A DNA stretch of 23,160 bases, taken from NCBI GenBank assembly GCA_047975295.1, contig JBKEDH010000153.1:1-23160 (forward strand), given 5' to 3'. The DNA is from JBKEDH01 sp047975295. Lineage in GTDB: Bacteria > Bacteroidota > Bacteroidia > Flavobacteriales > Flavobacteriaceae. The translations under genes and the position numbers were made by a program. Shown here one piece after another: positions 16,134 through 22,915 of the stretch. Within the stretch, counting starts at the first letter, position 1. Each line of letters starts with the position of its first letter. The notes under the pieces were generated by a model that saw only the letters and a program-made list of their open reading frames with translations, had not been told where the DNA came from and did no database searches.

Positions 16134-16343
16134 ATGATTGGAGTTTGGCAGCTTATTTTAATATTAATTATTGTGGTTCTTGCTATTTTACCAATAATTA
16201 TTGCTCTTGTCGATATTTTAAGAAGCAAGTTTAACGAAAACAATAAAACCATTTGGATATTGGTTGTTTTACTGGCTGGCTTTATTGGTGCTATTTTATA
16301 TTTTTTGATTGGAAGAGAACAAAAAATAAAGAAAATAGATTAG
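16134..16343 (+). CDS. Small PLDc_N-domain membrane protein
   Basis: This 69-residue protein consists of two membrane segments (about 5-27 and 39-61) joined by a short loop (LRSKFNENNKTIWIL), with a basic C-terminus (GREQKIKKID). The pattern matches the PLDc_N domain, the membrane part found at the N-terminus of cardiolipin synthases and also as stand-alone small proteins. No phospholipase catalytic motif follows, so it is not itself an enzyme of that type. The length is normal for the stand-alone form. Function is unknown. Confidence 0.8.
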   Translation: MIGVWQLILILIIVVLAILPIIIALVDILRSKFNENNKTIWILVVLLAGFIGAILYFLIGREQKIKKID

Positions 16344-16371
16344 ATAAAAACGGGTGATATTGCCCATAATA

Positions 16372-17127
16372 ATGCTTAAAAAGATATACTCAAAATACAA
16401 CAATCTAAACCTTAGCAACCGACATAAGGCCATATTAATTACGATACTTTTATCCGGCACCTTATTGTTGTCTGTTTTCAATATCCATTTACAACGCTAC
16501 CAAGAAAGCATCTCCGAAAGTTATTACGAATTGGAACCCGAAAAAGAATTAACCGAAGAAGAACTAAAACTAATAGAAACCTTAGAGAAACTTAACAACA
16601 CAAAAGCAGAAACCAATCAAGCTTTTAACAAAACCCAAGACCATAAACATTTTGCTCAAGCATACAAAAGCATTGCACCTCCAGAAGATTACACTCCAAA
16701 AAAATCCGACAAAAACAACGGACAAAACGAAAATACAAATGCATTAGGAAAGACTCCGGATAATATTCCCGATATAAAAAAAGAAGAGCTTTCGGCTTTT
16801 AGCAAGGTAAACGAAATTTTAGAAAAACATAAAAATAATGGTGTAAACACCAAAAGCACCATATACTATTCGTTGGTAAACAGAAAACACACCTATCTTC
16901 CTATACCTATATATCTGTGCGAAACCGGAGGGAAAATTGTTGTAAACATTACGGTTAACGATAAGGGCAATGTTATCGATGCGTACATAAACAACAGCTC
17001 GGACTCAAACAACGAATGCTTAAAAGAACGGGCTTTGGAATATGCCAAAGAAGCCAAGTTTAATACCGCTCCCGGCAAGAAAAAACAACTTGGATCTATT
17101 ACATTCCATTTTATTGGTAAGTCTTAA
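16372..17127 (+). CDS. TonB-like energy-transducer family protein
   Basis: This protein has about 251 residues from the ATG at 16372; an in-frame GTG at 16354 would add six. One N-terminal membrane segment (ILITILLSGTLLLSVFNI) is followed by an acidic and then lysine/asparagine-rich periplasmic linker (residues about 45-165). The last 80 residues look like a TonB C-terminal domain: GGKIVVNITVNDKGNVIDAYINN, then ECLKERALEYAKEAKFNTAPG, then GSITFHF. TonB proteins pass proton-motive energy to outer-membrane transporters. The linker lacks the usual proline-rich repeats, and no ExbB/ExbD genes are near, so it may be a divergent relative with another role. Its 3' end overlaps the convergent thioredoxin-like gene by 17 bases. 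Confidence 0.75.
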   Translation: MLKKIYSKYNNLNLSNRHKAILITILLSGTLLLSVFNIHLQRYQESISESYYELEPEKELTEEELKLIETLEKLNNTKAETNQAFNKTQDHKHFAQAYKSIAPPEDYTPKKSDKNNGQNENTNALGKTPDNIPDIKKEELSAFSKVNEILEKHKNNGVNTKSTIYYSLVNRKHTYLPIPIYLCETGGKIVVNITVNDKGNVIDAYINNSSDSNNECLKERALEYAKEAKFNTAPGKKKQLGSITFHFIGKS

Positions 17128-17743
17128 ATGCCATCCCTTGAAATAACTCGACAATATCGGTTACTATATTTTGTCCTTTATTTTTATTGTACCAAAATTG
17201 TAAATCCTGCTTAAACTCGGGTGTTAAACTGCCGTGCATAGTTTTATAACGGTTTACGTAATTGGTTGCTTCGGTTGGTCTGGGACCATAGGTATTTAAA
17301 ACGTCTCCTGTTTCGGCATCGAGCATAATGAGTTTTGGCACAGAACGCCCCCCATTGGTTAAAAACATATCCATAAGCTCCAAATTATCGTCACGAAGTA
17401 CTATTTGCAAGTTTATATTGGGATTTAGCTCGGCTATTTTACTTAATACAGGAACCACATGGGCCGCATCGCCACACCAACTTTCCGAAATAAGCAACCA
17501 TATTACTTTTCTATCAAAATTTTGGATTTTCTGCTTATCTTCATCCGCTATTTTTATGGTTTTGTCCCAGCGTTTCATACGTTGATCACTTAATTTGGTG
17601 TGATTTACATATTCTTCAGATTTATCTAAACCAGTTGTCGATTTATCTTCAACCAATTGCTTTATCAAATTACGATAAGCCGTATAGGACATACCGTTTT
17701 TTAGGCTATTTTGTATAACAGGATCCATAATTGCTTTTTTCAT
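17111..17743 (-). CDS. Thioredoxin-family protein with a single-cysteine WCGDA motif
   Basis: I place the start at the ATG at 17741-17743 (MKKAIMDPVIQNSLKNGMSY, about 210 residues). An upstream start at 17767 is in frame, but a TAATTTTG promoter-like box at 17756-17763 lies inside that extension. The protein has a helical N-terminus and then a thioredoxin fold: VIWLLISESWCGDAAHVVPVL holds the active-site region, and GGRSVPKLIMLDAETGDVL contains the conserved cis-proline. The second cysteine of the usual CxxC is replaced (C-G-D-A), so it cannot work as a classical dithiol thioredoxin; this motif is typical of its subfamily. The role is unknown. No linked pathway gene is visible. Confidence 0.82.
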   Translation of the reverse strand: MKKAIMDPVIQNSLKNGMSYTAYRNLIKQLVEDKSTTGLDKSEEYVNHTKLSDQRMKRWDKTIKIADEDKQKIQNFDRKVIWLLISESWCGDAAHVVPVLSKIAELNPNINLQIVLRDDNLELMDMFLTNGGRSVPKLIMLDAETGDVLNTYGPRPTEATNYVNRYKTMHGSLTPEFKQDLQFWYNKNKGQNIVTDIVELFQGMAFKTYQ

Positions 17744-17859
17744 AATGTTAGTCGGCAAAATTATCAACTAATTACTCAAATAACATGACTTTTATCATTC
17801 TTTTATATACACTACTCTTAAAATATTCTTAAATTCGCCTTTTTATTAAAAACATTTCA

Positions 17860-18432
17860 ATGGAAAAACACAAATGTGGCTGGTGTGTTGGCGATGCACT
17901 GTACGAAGCTTACCACGATACCGAATGGGGCGTTCCCGTGTACAACGATGATACTTTATTTGAATTTTTGATTTTGGAAACTTTTCAAGCCGGATTAAGT
18001 TGGATTACCATATTGCGAAAACGCGATAATTTCAGAAAGGCTTTTGATAATTTTGATTATAAAAAGATTGCCAAATACAATCAAGATAAAATAGATAGTT
18101 TGCTTGGAGATGCCGGTATAATTCGCAATAAACTAAAAATTAATGCTACCATTACCAACGCTCAAGCTTTTATAAAGATTCAGAAAGAATTTGGGAGTTT
18201 CAGCAAATATATTTGGGCTTTTGTTGATGGAAAACCCATTAAAAACACACTAAAACACTATAAAGAAGCCCCTGCAACAACCCCAATAAGCGACGCCCTT
18301 AGCAAAGATTTAAAAAAACGGGGATTTAAGTTTGTAGGTTCTACTGTTATGTACGCCCACATGCAGGCTACTGGAATGGTTAACGATCACGAAAAGGGAT
18401 GTTTTAGGTATAATGAAATCGAAAAACTCTGA
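17860..18432 (+). CDS. tag: DNA-3-methyladenine glycosylase I
   Basis: This 190-residue base-excision repair enzyme removes 3-methyladenine from alkylated DNA. The zinc-binding residues of the family are all present: Cys6 (HKCGWC), His19 (AYHDTEWG), His177 (NDHEKG) and Cys181 (GCFRY). The conserved ILETFQAGLSWITIL segment (Glu40 region) forms part of the base pocket. Length and ends agree with Escherichia coli Tag. It is a lone gene, divergent from the thioredoxin-like gene. No good terminator was seen directly after it. Confidence 0.95.
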   Translation: MEKHKCGWCVGDALYEAYHDTEWGVPVYNDDTLFEFLILETFQAGLSWITILRKRDNFRKAFDNFDYKKIAKYNQDKIDSLLGDAGIIRNKLKINATITNAQAFIKIQKEFGSFSKYIWAFVDGKPIKNTLKHYKEAPATTPISDALSKDLKKRGFKFVGSTVMYAHMQATGMVNDHEKGCFRYNEIEKL

Positions 18433-18532
18433 TTTTTTACTTTATTATTACTTAAAAAAATACTCCAACAAGCGTTCTCGGCTAAATTTCAGTTGCGTGG
18501 GTTATCACTGACTTTTGCAAGTACATGACAAG

Positions 18533-18557
18533 CTGAAAATTCCGCAGGAATTTTCAG
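18533..18557. repeat. Perfect 11-bp hairpin downstream of the DUF1801 gene
   Basis: CTGAAAATTCC at 18533-18543 pairs perfectly with GGAATTTTCAG at 18547-18557, leaving a 3-base loop. No T-run follows on the tag side, and on the minus strand the hairpin is followed by CTTGTCATG, so it is not a standard terminator. It sits in the flank shared with the repeats at 18566-18604. Confidence 0.7.
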
Positions 18558-18565
18558 GATGAGCC

Positions 18566-18604
18566 TGTTATAGCAATTGTTTATAGCCATTGTTGTATGC
18601 AGTG
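18566..18604. repeat. Three degenerate 12-13-bp repeats and one arm of a flanking inverted repeat
   Basis: The units TGTTATAGCAAT, TGTTTATAGCCAT and TGTTGTATGCAGT follow one another without gaps. The last contains GTTGTATGCA (18592-18601), whose reverse complement TGCATACAAC occurs on the other side of the DUF1801 gene at 19021-19030. The arrangement resembles the boundaries of mobile gene cassettes. Confidence 0.6.
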
Positions 18605-18608
18605 TTTG

Positions 18609-18980
18609 TTACTTTTTTAATAGTCCAATACGATATTTAATCATTCGGACAATCAATTCTTTCGGAAATGGTTTGTCCAATGGAAACTGAACGGAACCTT
18701 TCGCACGTTTATATTCGCTCAATTCAGAGTCAAACTTTTCCATAGTGGTTGGGTGCGGATAAAGTCCAACGTGTTTTTTATATCCCGCAATCATAATCTG
18801 CTGTTCCCTTTTTCCATTTTCCACTAAAGCATAAGCTGGAATGTTGTAGTTCAGCAGTTCTGTTGCATTCGGCTCTGCTTTTAGAATACATTCTTTCAAT
18901 TCCAAAAGCGCTTTTCGTGTGTTTTCAGGTTGAGCGTCAAAATATTCGTCAACATTTTTAAATTCCACTTTTCCACTCAT
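18609..18980 (-). CDS. DUF1801-domain protein (YdhG/YdeI-like fold)
   Basis: This 123-residue protein matches the DUF1801 pattern: VDEYFDAQPENTRKALLELKECILKAEP at the start, LLNYNIPAYAL in the middle, then IMIAGYKKHVGLYPHPT and SVQFPLDKPFPKELIVRMIKYRI. Relatives have an alpha/beta fold related to the frataxin-like YdhG and YdeI proteins; their role is poorly known. The gene is bounded on both sides by inverted copies of GTTGTATGCA, with a hairpin beyond the 3' side, which suggests it came in as a small mobile unit. It has no operon partner. The family call is secure, the function is not. Confidence 0.85.
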   Translation of the reverse strand: MSGKVEFKNVDEYFDAQPENTRKALLELKECILKAEPNATELLNYNIPAYALVENGKREQQIMIAGYKKHVGLYPHPTTMEKFDSELSEYKRAKGSVQFPLDKPFPKELIVRMIKYRIGLLKK

Positions 18981-19015
18981 TTTTATTCCAATTTAGTCTC
19001 GGATTTCAGTTTTCA

Positions 19016-19040
19016 CACATTGCATACAACTCAGGCATAA
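19016..19040. repeat. Upstream flank of the DUF1801 gene, inverted-repeat arm
   Basis: CACATTGCATACAAC (19016-19030) includes the reverse complement of GTTGTATGCA at 18592-18601, followed by TCAGGCATAA. It lies about 35 bases upstream of the DUF1801 start. The rest of 18981-19238 is AT-rich with no gene. Confidence 0.55.
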
Positions 19041-19238
19041 CAAAATAAAAAATCATGATTCTTGGCTCTTAATTCTATTTACCTTTCTCTATTTCCTAAA
19101 GTAGAAAGTCGTGGTTTTCCAGAATACACCCCACTAATCATTTTCATCTATTTAAATATTTATAACAATCTGTTCTTCAGCAATTTAATTATATCGGTTG
19201 GTATTGACCATTGCCCGCCAAATACCCATTACGGGCTT

Positions 19239-19862
19239 TCATAAATACTTTAAAAAATCAACTCTTGAAATATCTTCGGCTCCCAAACTTTCCAAGTGGT
19301 TGGTATATACTTGGCAATCTATAAGTTTATAGTTGGTGTTTTGCAAAAAGGTTATAAATCCAGCTTTACTGGCATTGTTCTCGACCGAAAACATACTCTC
19401 GCCACAAAACACACCATTGCCTAAATCTATACCATAAAGACCACCAACCAAATGCTTACCTCGCCATACCTCCACCGATTTTGCATAGCCCAATTCATGC
19501 AGTACTATATAAGCATTAATCATATTTAAAGTTATCCAAGTATCACTTTGCCCTAGTCGCTTAATTTTGGAGCATGCTTCTATTACTGCTTTAAAATCTC
19601 GATTTACAGTAACCTTATAATCGGTGTTTCGTAAAAACTGCTTCATGCTTTTCGATACTTTTAATTTGTTGGGAAACAGTACAAATCGAGGGTTGGGCGA
19701 CCACCACAAAATAGGTTCGCCCTCGCTAAACCAAGGAAAAACTCCACTTTTATAAGCCAATAGTAAACGCTCGGCAGATAAATTGCCTCCAACAGCAAGA
19801 AGTCCGTCGGGAGCTGCTTCGCTTACATTGGGAAACCACAATTTATCGGATAAAAGGTACAT
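19239..19862 (-). CDS. aat: Leucyl/phenylalanyl-tRNA--protein transferase
   Basis: This 207-residue enzyme adds leucine or phenylalanine from charged tRNA to the N-terminus of proteins, marking them for ClpS/ClpAP-type degradation (N-degron pathway). The family signatures are present: FPNVSEAAPDGLLAVGGNL near the start, YKSGVFPWFSEGEPILWWSP followed by NPRFVLFP, and later VEVWRGKHLVGGLYGIDLG with FCGESMFS. Length is normal. It follows the DUF3127 gene on the same strand, but a 14-bp hairpin lies in between, so shared transcription is uncertain. Confidence 0.95.
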   Translation of the reverse strand: MYLLSDKLWFPNVSEAAPDGLLAVGGNLSAERLLLAYKSGVFPWFSEGEPILWWSPNPRFVLFPNKLKVSKSMKQFLRNTDYKVTVNRDFKAVIEACSKIKRLGQSDTWITLNMINAYIVLHELGYAKSVEVWRGKHLVGGLYGIDLGNGVFCGESMFSVENNASKAGFITFLQNTNYKLIDCQVYTNHLESLGAEDISRVDFLKYL

Positions 19863-19879
19863 GGCACAAACTTTAAATG

Positions 19880-19924
19880 TAAAATTCCAAGTTCTAAATA
19901 TTATATTCGGAACTTGGAATTTTA
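19880..19924 (-). terminator. 15-bp inverted repeat between the DUF3127 gene and aat
   Basis: TAAAATTCCAAGTTC at 19880-19894 pairs perfectly with GAACTTGGAATTTTA at 19910-19924 around a 15-base loop. On the minus strand it would follow the DUF3127 gene, but the T-run is short (TTTTA). It may be a weak terminator or a repeat remnant. Confidence 0.4.
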
Positions 19925-19995
19925 TATTATTTTACGATTTTCTGAAATTAAGAATATACCTTTTCAGATTTTAGCTTTCAATTTCAAATCTCTTA

Positions 19996-20373
19996 TTAAA
20001 ACGGCAGGTCGTCGTGCTCGTCTTCGTTTAAGCTACTGGCGGGCTCGAAAGCTTCGGCAGGTGGTACCGGAGGAATATTTCCAGACGCAGCTTCTGGTTG
20101 TAAAATTTCAATCCGCCAACCCTGAATTGAATTAAAATACTTGGTTTCACCTTGTGGATTTACCCATTCGCGACCTCGCAAATTAATGTTTATTTTAACT
20201 TGTTGCCCTACACTAAAATTATTGAGTAAATCGGTTTTATCTTGAACAAACTCAATCATAATATGTTGTGGGTACTGCTCTTCGGTAGTTACCACAATTT
20301 CACGTTTTCTAAATCCGTTTGCCCCAAATGTCTGGGTTTCCCCAATAAGTTTTATTCTTCCTTGAACTTCCAT
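19996..20373 (-). CDS. DUF3127 OB-fold-like protein with SSB-type C-terminal tip
   Basis: This 125-residue protein matches DUF3127, a Bacteroidota family: MEVQGRIKLIGETQTFGANGFRKREIVVTTEEQYPQHIMIEF, then VGQQVKININLRGREWVNPQGETKYFNSIQGWRIEIL. The strand pattern to about residue 90 looks like an OB fold. A flexible Pro/Ala/Glu-rich tail follows and ends in NEDEHDDLPF, very like the acidic tip of single-stranded-DNA-binding protein (DDDIPF), which docks repair and replication proteins. This suggests, but does not prove, a role on single-stranded nucleic acid. It is not the main SSB, since the core differs. A 122-base gap separates it from aat. Confidence 0.85.
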   Translation of the reverse strand: MEVQGRIKLIGETQTFGANGFRKREIVVTTEEQYPQHIMIEFVQDKTDLLNNFSVGQQVKININLRGREWVNPQGETKYFNSIQGWRIEILQPEAASGNIPPVPPAEAFEPASSLNEDEHDDLPF

Positions 20374-20432
20374 TAATTATATAGTTTATTATCTTAACAT
20401 TTACAATTTTTACTACTCTTTCTTTAAACTAA

Positions 20433-20529
20433 GAGCCTGTTTAAATTTATATCAATTGTTTTTCTATGTCTCATTTTGCATCAAAAATAAACTATTCAAA
20501 AAGTCTATCATACAAATTTAAACAAGCTA
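20433..20529. mobile_element. MITE-like element, short internally deleted copy (97 bp)
   Basis: The ends match those of the 258-bp copy at 7676-7933: the left end GAGCCTGTTTAAATTT and the right end AAATTTAAACAAGCTA. The left 47 and right 50 bases align with a few substitutions, and the middle is missing. The join falls at a TTTTGC sequence that occurs on both sides of the missing part in the long copy, suggesting deletion between short repeats. It lies in the 321-base gap between the DUF3127 gene and the histidine kinase. The rest of that gap shows no gene. Confidence 0.7.
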
Positions 20530-20694
20530 TAAAATTTTTTAAAATATTGAATTTCAAATCATTTCATTAAAAAACATATAATATATCAAGAAGCAAAGGT
20601 AATCAATCTATTTTGTAACCTAAAACCATTTTACTAACAAGTTAAACAATAATATTAACATATTTGCATTATATTACAAGCCTATTTTGTTACC

Positions 20695-21843
20695 ATGGTA
20701 TTTTCACAATATAAAAATATATGGCGTTGGACAATTGTTTGTACATCGTTTATAATTGTGTCTTTAATTCTTTGGAAAACTTATGAGTTTTTTCAGTATT
20801 TTAAAGATGAAGAACGTATTAAAATGGAAAATTGGTCGTTTGCACAGACCAGTTTGATAAACTCCGACACCAATACCGATCTAGGCTTAACACTTAAAAT
20901 ACTTAACAGTAATACCACTACACCTGTACTGGTTGTTGACGAAGAAGGCGAAATGACCAATAGTATTAATTTAGACGAGACCAAATTAAAAGATAGTGTT
21001 TACGTAAATCGACTAATTGAGAAATTTAAACAAGAAAACACACCCATTCCCGTAAAAATGGGTAATAGTATTGTAAACACTATTTATTATGGCAATTCGC
21101 CACTTTTAAACAAACTCACCTATTACCCCATAGCTTTACTACTTATCTTTTTTTTGTTTGGCACCGTAATTTTCTTTTTTTATCGAAGTACCAAAAATGC
21201 TACACAAAACAAATTATGGTCGGGTATGGCAAAAGAAACAGCGCACCAAATAGGTACGCCCTTATCGTCGTTAATTGGGTGGACTGAAATTTTAAAGACC
21301 GAAAACATTAATTCTACTTATATTACAGAAATTGAAAAAGATATAGACCGTTTAAAAATAATAACCGAACGGTTTAGTAAAATAGGCTCTGTACCCACTT
21401 TGGAGCCTGCCGATATTGTAACGGAAACCATAAATGCCTACGATTATTTAAAATCCCGGGTTTCTAATCTTATTACATTTAATCTTATTGTTCCGAACGA
21501 AAAAATTTTAGTACATTTAAACAAACAACTTTACAGTTGGACAATAGAAAATTTGGTTAAAAACGGTATAGATGCCATGAAGGGCCGTGGAACTATTACC
21601 GTTGAAATTACAGCCCAACGTAATAACGTTAAAATAAACATAACCGACACGGGAAAAGGTTTGACAAAAAGCCAGTTCGGGAAAATTTTCGAACCCGGAT
21701 ACACCACAAAAAAGCGCGGTTGGGGATTGGGATTATCGTTAACCAAACGTATTATTGAAGATTTCCACAATGGAAAGATAAAAGTCCTTGGATCGGAAAT
21801 AGACAAAGGCACCACCTTTCAAATAACACTACAACGCGATTAA
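20695..21843 (+). CDS. Membrane sensor histidine kinase (orphan)
   Basis: This 382-residue protein has two membrane segments (about 13-28 and 145-163) enclosing a sensor region of about 115 residues, then a cytoplasmic kinase. The phospho-accepting His is at 184 (ETAHQIGTPLSSLIGW), the N-box near 286-294 (ENLVKNGIDAMKG), the G1 box at 318-323 (DTGKGL), the F-box near 328-333 (FGKIFEPGYTTKK) and the G2 box at 342-349 (GWGLGLSL). All are intact, so it should be active. No response regulator is adjacent, and its signal is unknown. It abuts the zinc-ribbon gene with no gap (stop TAA 21841-21843, ATG 21844). Confidence 0.9.
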   Translation: MVFSQYKNIWRWTIVCTSFIIVSLILWKTYEFFQYFKDEERIKMENWSFAQTSLINSDTNTDLGLTLKILNSNTTTPVLVVDEEGEMTNSINLDETKLKDSVYVNRLIEKFKQENTPIPVKMGNSIVNTIYYGNSPLLNKLTYYPIALLLIFFLFGTVIFFFYRSTKNATQNKLWSGMAKETAHQIGTPLSSLIGWTEILKTENINSTYITEIEKDIDRLKIITERFSKIGSVPTLEPADIVTETINAYDYLKSRVSNLITFNLIVPNEKILVHLNKQLYSWTIENLVKNGIDAMKGRGTITVEITAQRNNVKINITDTGKGLTKSQFGKIFEPGYTTKKRGWGLGLSLTKRIIEDFHNGKIKVLGSEIDKGTTFQITLQRD

Positions 21844-22200
21844 ATGATGAAAGAAGAGTTTTTAACCATTAACAAATTTAGCCTAAATAACAATTGCCCA
21901 GAATGCTATAGCCAAGATGGTTTGTTACTGGTTTTTAAGCAAAAAGTAAAGGAAAACAAGCTTTACAGAGCCATAACTCCCGAGATTACGCACAACATAA
22001 ATTGTAAAACCTGTAACACTACAATTTACCCCGTACAGTGGACGGACGATATTGAACGGGTTTTTAACTACCACCAAAAAGCCATAACGCCTAAAAAAAC
22101 CACAACAAAATATAAAAGGACATTTTGGCTTATTATTATCTCCGTATTTATATTAACAGCACTTATTGCTGGTGTAGTTTATATTACAAGTATGCCTTAA
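21844..22200 (+). CDS. Zinc-ribbon protein with C-terminal membrane anchor
   Basis: This 118-residue protein has two Cys pairs, CPEC near residues 19-22 and CKTC near 54-57, which would bind one zinc ion in a ribbon. A basic stretch (TPKKTTTKYKRT) precedes one C-terminal membrane segment (about 94-113), so the ribbon faces the cytoplasm if tail-anchored. I do not recognise a named family. It starts immediately after the histidine kinase stop, so the two are probably made together, and the protein may modulate the kinase; this is inference. It overlaps the convergent HIT gene by 17 bases. Confidence 0.7.
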   Translation: MMKEEFLTINKFSLNNNCPECYSQDGLLLVFKQKVKENKLYRAITPEITHNINCKTCNTTIYPVQWTDDIERVFNYHQKAITPKKTTTKYKRTFWLIIISVFILTALIAGVVYITSMP

Positions 22201-22573
22201 TGGCATTGGCCATCTCAATAAATTCGGCTTGGGTAAGCTTGTCTTTTTTTATAAAACGAGCATCGTCCATGTTATGTAATGGAATTAAATGTACGTGTAC
22301 GTGGGGTACTTCCAGTCCAATAACCGAAACACCAACACGTTTGCACGGTACCGCTTTTTCTATAGCCAAAGCTACCCTTCGGGAAAACTGCATTAAACCG
22401 ATATAGGTTGCTTCGTCCAAATCGAAAATTTTATCGACTTCTTTTTTAGGTATGCAGAGTGTATGCCCCTTACTGTTTGGATTAACATCTAAAAATGCAA
22501 AAAAATCGTTGGTTTCGGCAATTTTATAACAAGGAATCTCACCATTTATAATTTTTGTAAATATTGAAGCCAT
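22184..22573 (-). CDS. HIT-family nucleotide-binding protein
   Basis: This 129-residue protein belongs to the histidine-triad superfamily. The triad HVHVHLIPL is at 91-99 (His91, His93, His95), and the N-terminal SIFTKIINGEIPCYKI and KGHTLCIPK segments are characteristic of the Hint branch. Members hydrolyse nucleoside phosphoramidates or AMP-lysine type bonds; the natural substrate is not known. Its gene follows greA on the same strand, a common order in Bacteroidota, but a 342-base gap holding a MITE-like element separates them here. The 3' end overlaps the zinc-ribbon gene by 17 bases. Confidence 0.93.
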   Translation of the reverse strand: MASIFTKIINGEIPCYKIAETNDFFAFLDVNPNSKGHTLCIPKKEVDKIFDLDEATYIGLMQFSRRVALAIEKAVPCKRVGVSVIGLEVPHVHVHLIPLHNMDDARFIKKDKLTQAEFIEMANAIKAYL

Positions 22574-22749
22574 TGCTTTATTAGTTTTAAAGTTTAAAAG
22601 ATGAAAACCTAAAAGTTCAAAGTCGTAATTTCTGGTTCATGTACTTCTGTTTTCCCTATCCCAACATCTATTTTCTAAAGTTTAAAAGTCATGATTGGTT
22701 TTTTACACATCTTCACCACTTCAAGTGTTTTATTTTTTTACCATTCACT

Positions 22750-22900
22750 TTTAGTACACGACAAAAAATCAAAAAACATCCTCAGTACATTAATAATAAA
22801 AATATTGAACCCGTATAGATCTTACTAGTTTTTAATACCTGTGAGGTCTTGAAAATCAGATGATAAATCAAGTAAGTTGAGTTTTGTTGTGTACTAAACT
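22750..22900. mobile_element. MITE-like element between greA and the HIT gene
   Basis: A 17-base inverted repeat with one mismatch bounds the element: TTTAGTACACGACAAAA at 22750-22766, and the complement of TTTAGTACACAACAAAA at 22882-22898. The direct repeat ATTCACT flanks both sides (22743-22749 and 22901-22907), as expected for a 7-base target duplication. It encodes nothing. It ends about 9 bases before the greA stop codon region. It is unrelated in sequence to the 7676/20433 family. The remaining gap bases (22574-22742) are AT-rich with a repeated AAAGTTTAAAAG and no gene. Confidence 0.6.
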
Positions 22901-22915
22901 ATTCACTATAAAATC

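Noticed and set aside
18566..18604. Classical integron attC site
   Set aside because: The repeats lack a strict GTTRRRY/RYYYAAC pair and no integron integrase is in the window; only a cassette-like arrangement is claimed.
18566..18604. CRISPR-like array
   Set aside because: The three units are only 12-13 bases, degenerate and without spacers.
19211..19234. Terminator after aat with GCCCG and CGGGC arms
   Set aside because: The stem is only 5 bp with a 14-base loop and there is no T-run on the minus strand.
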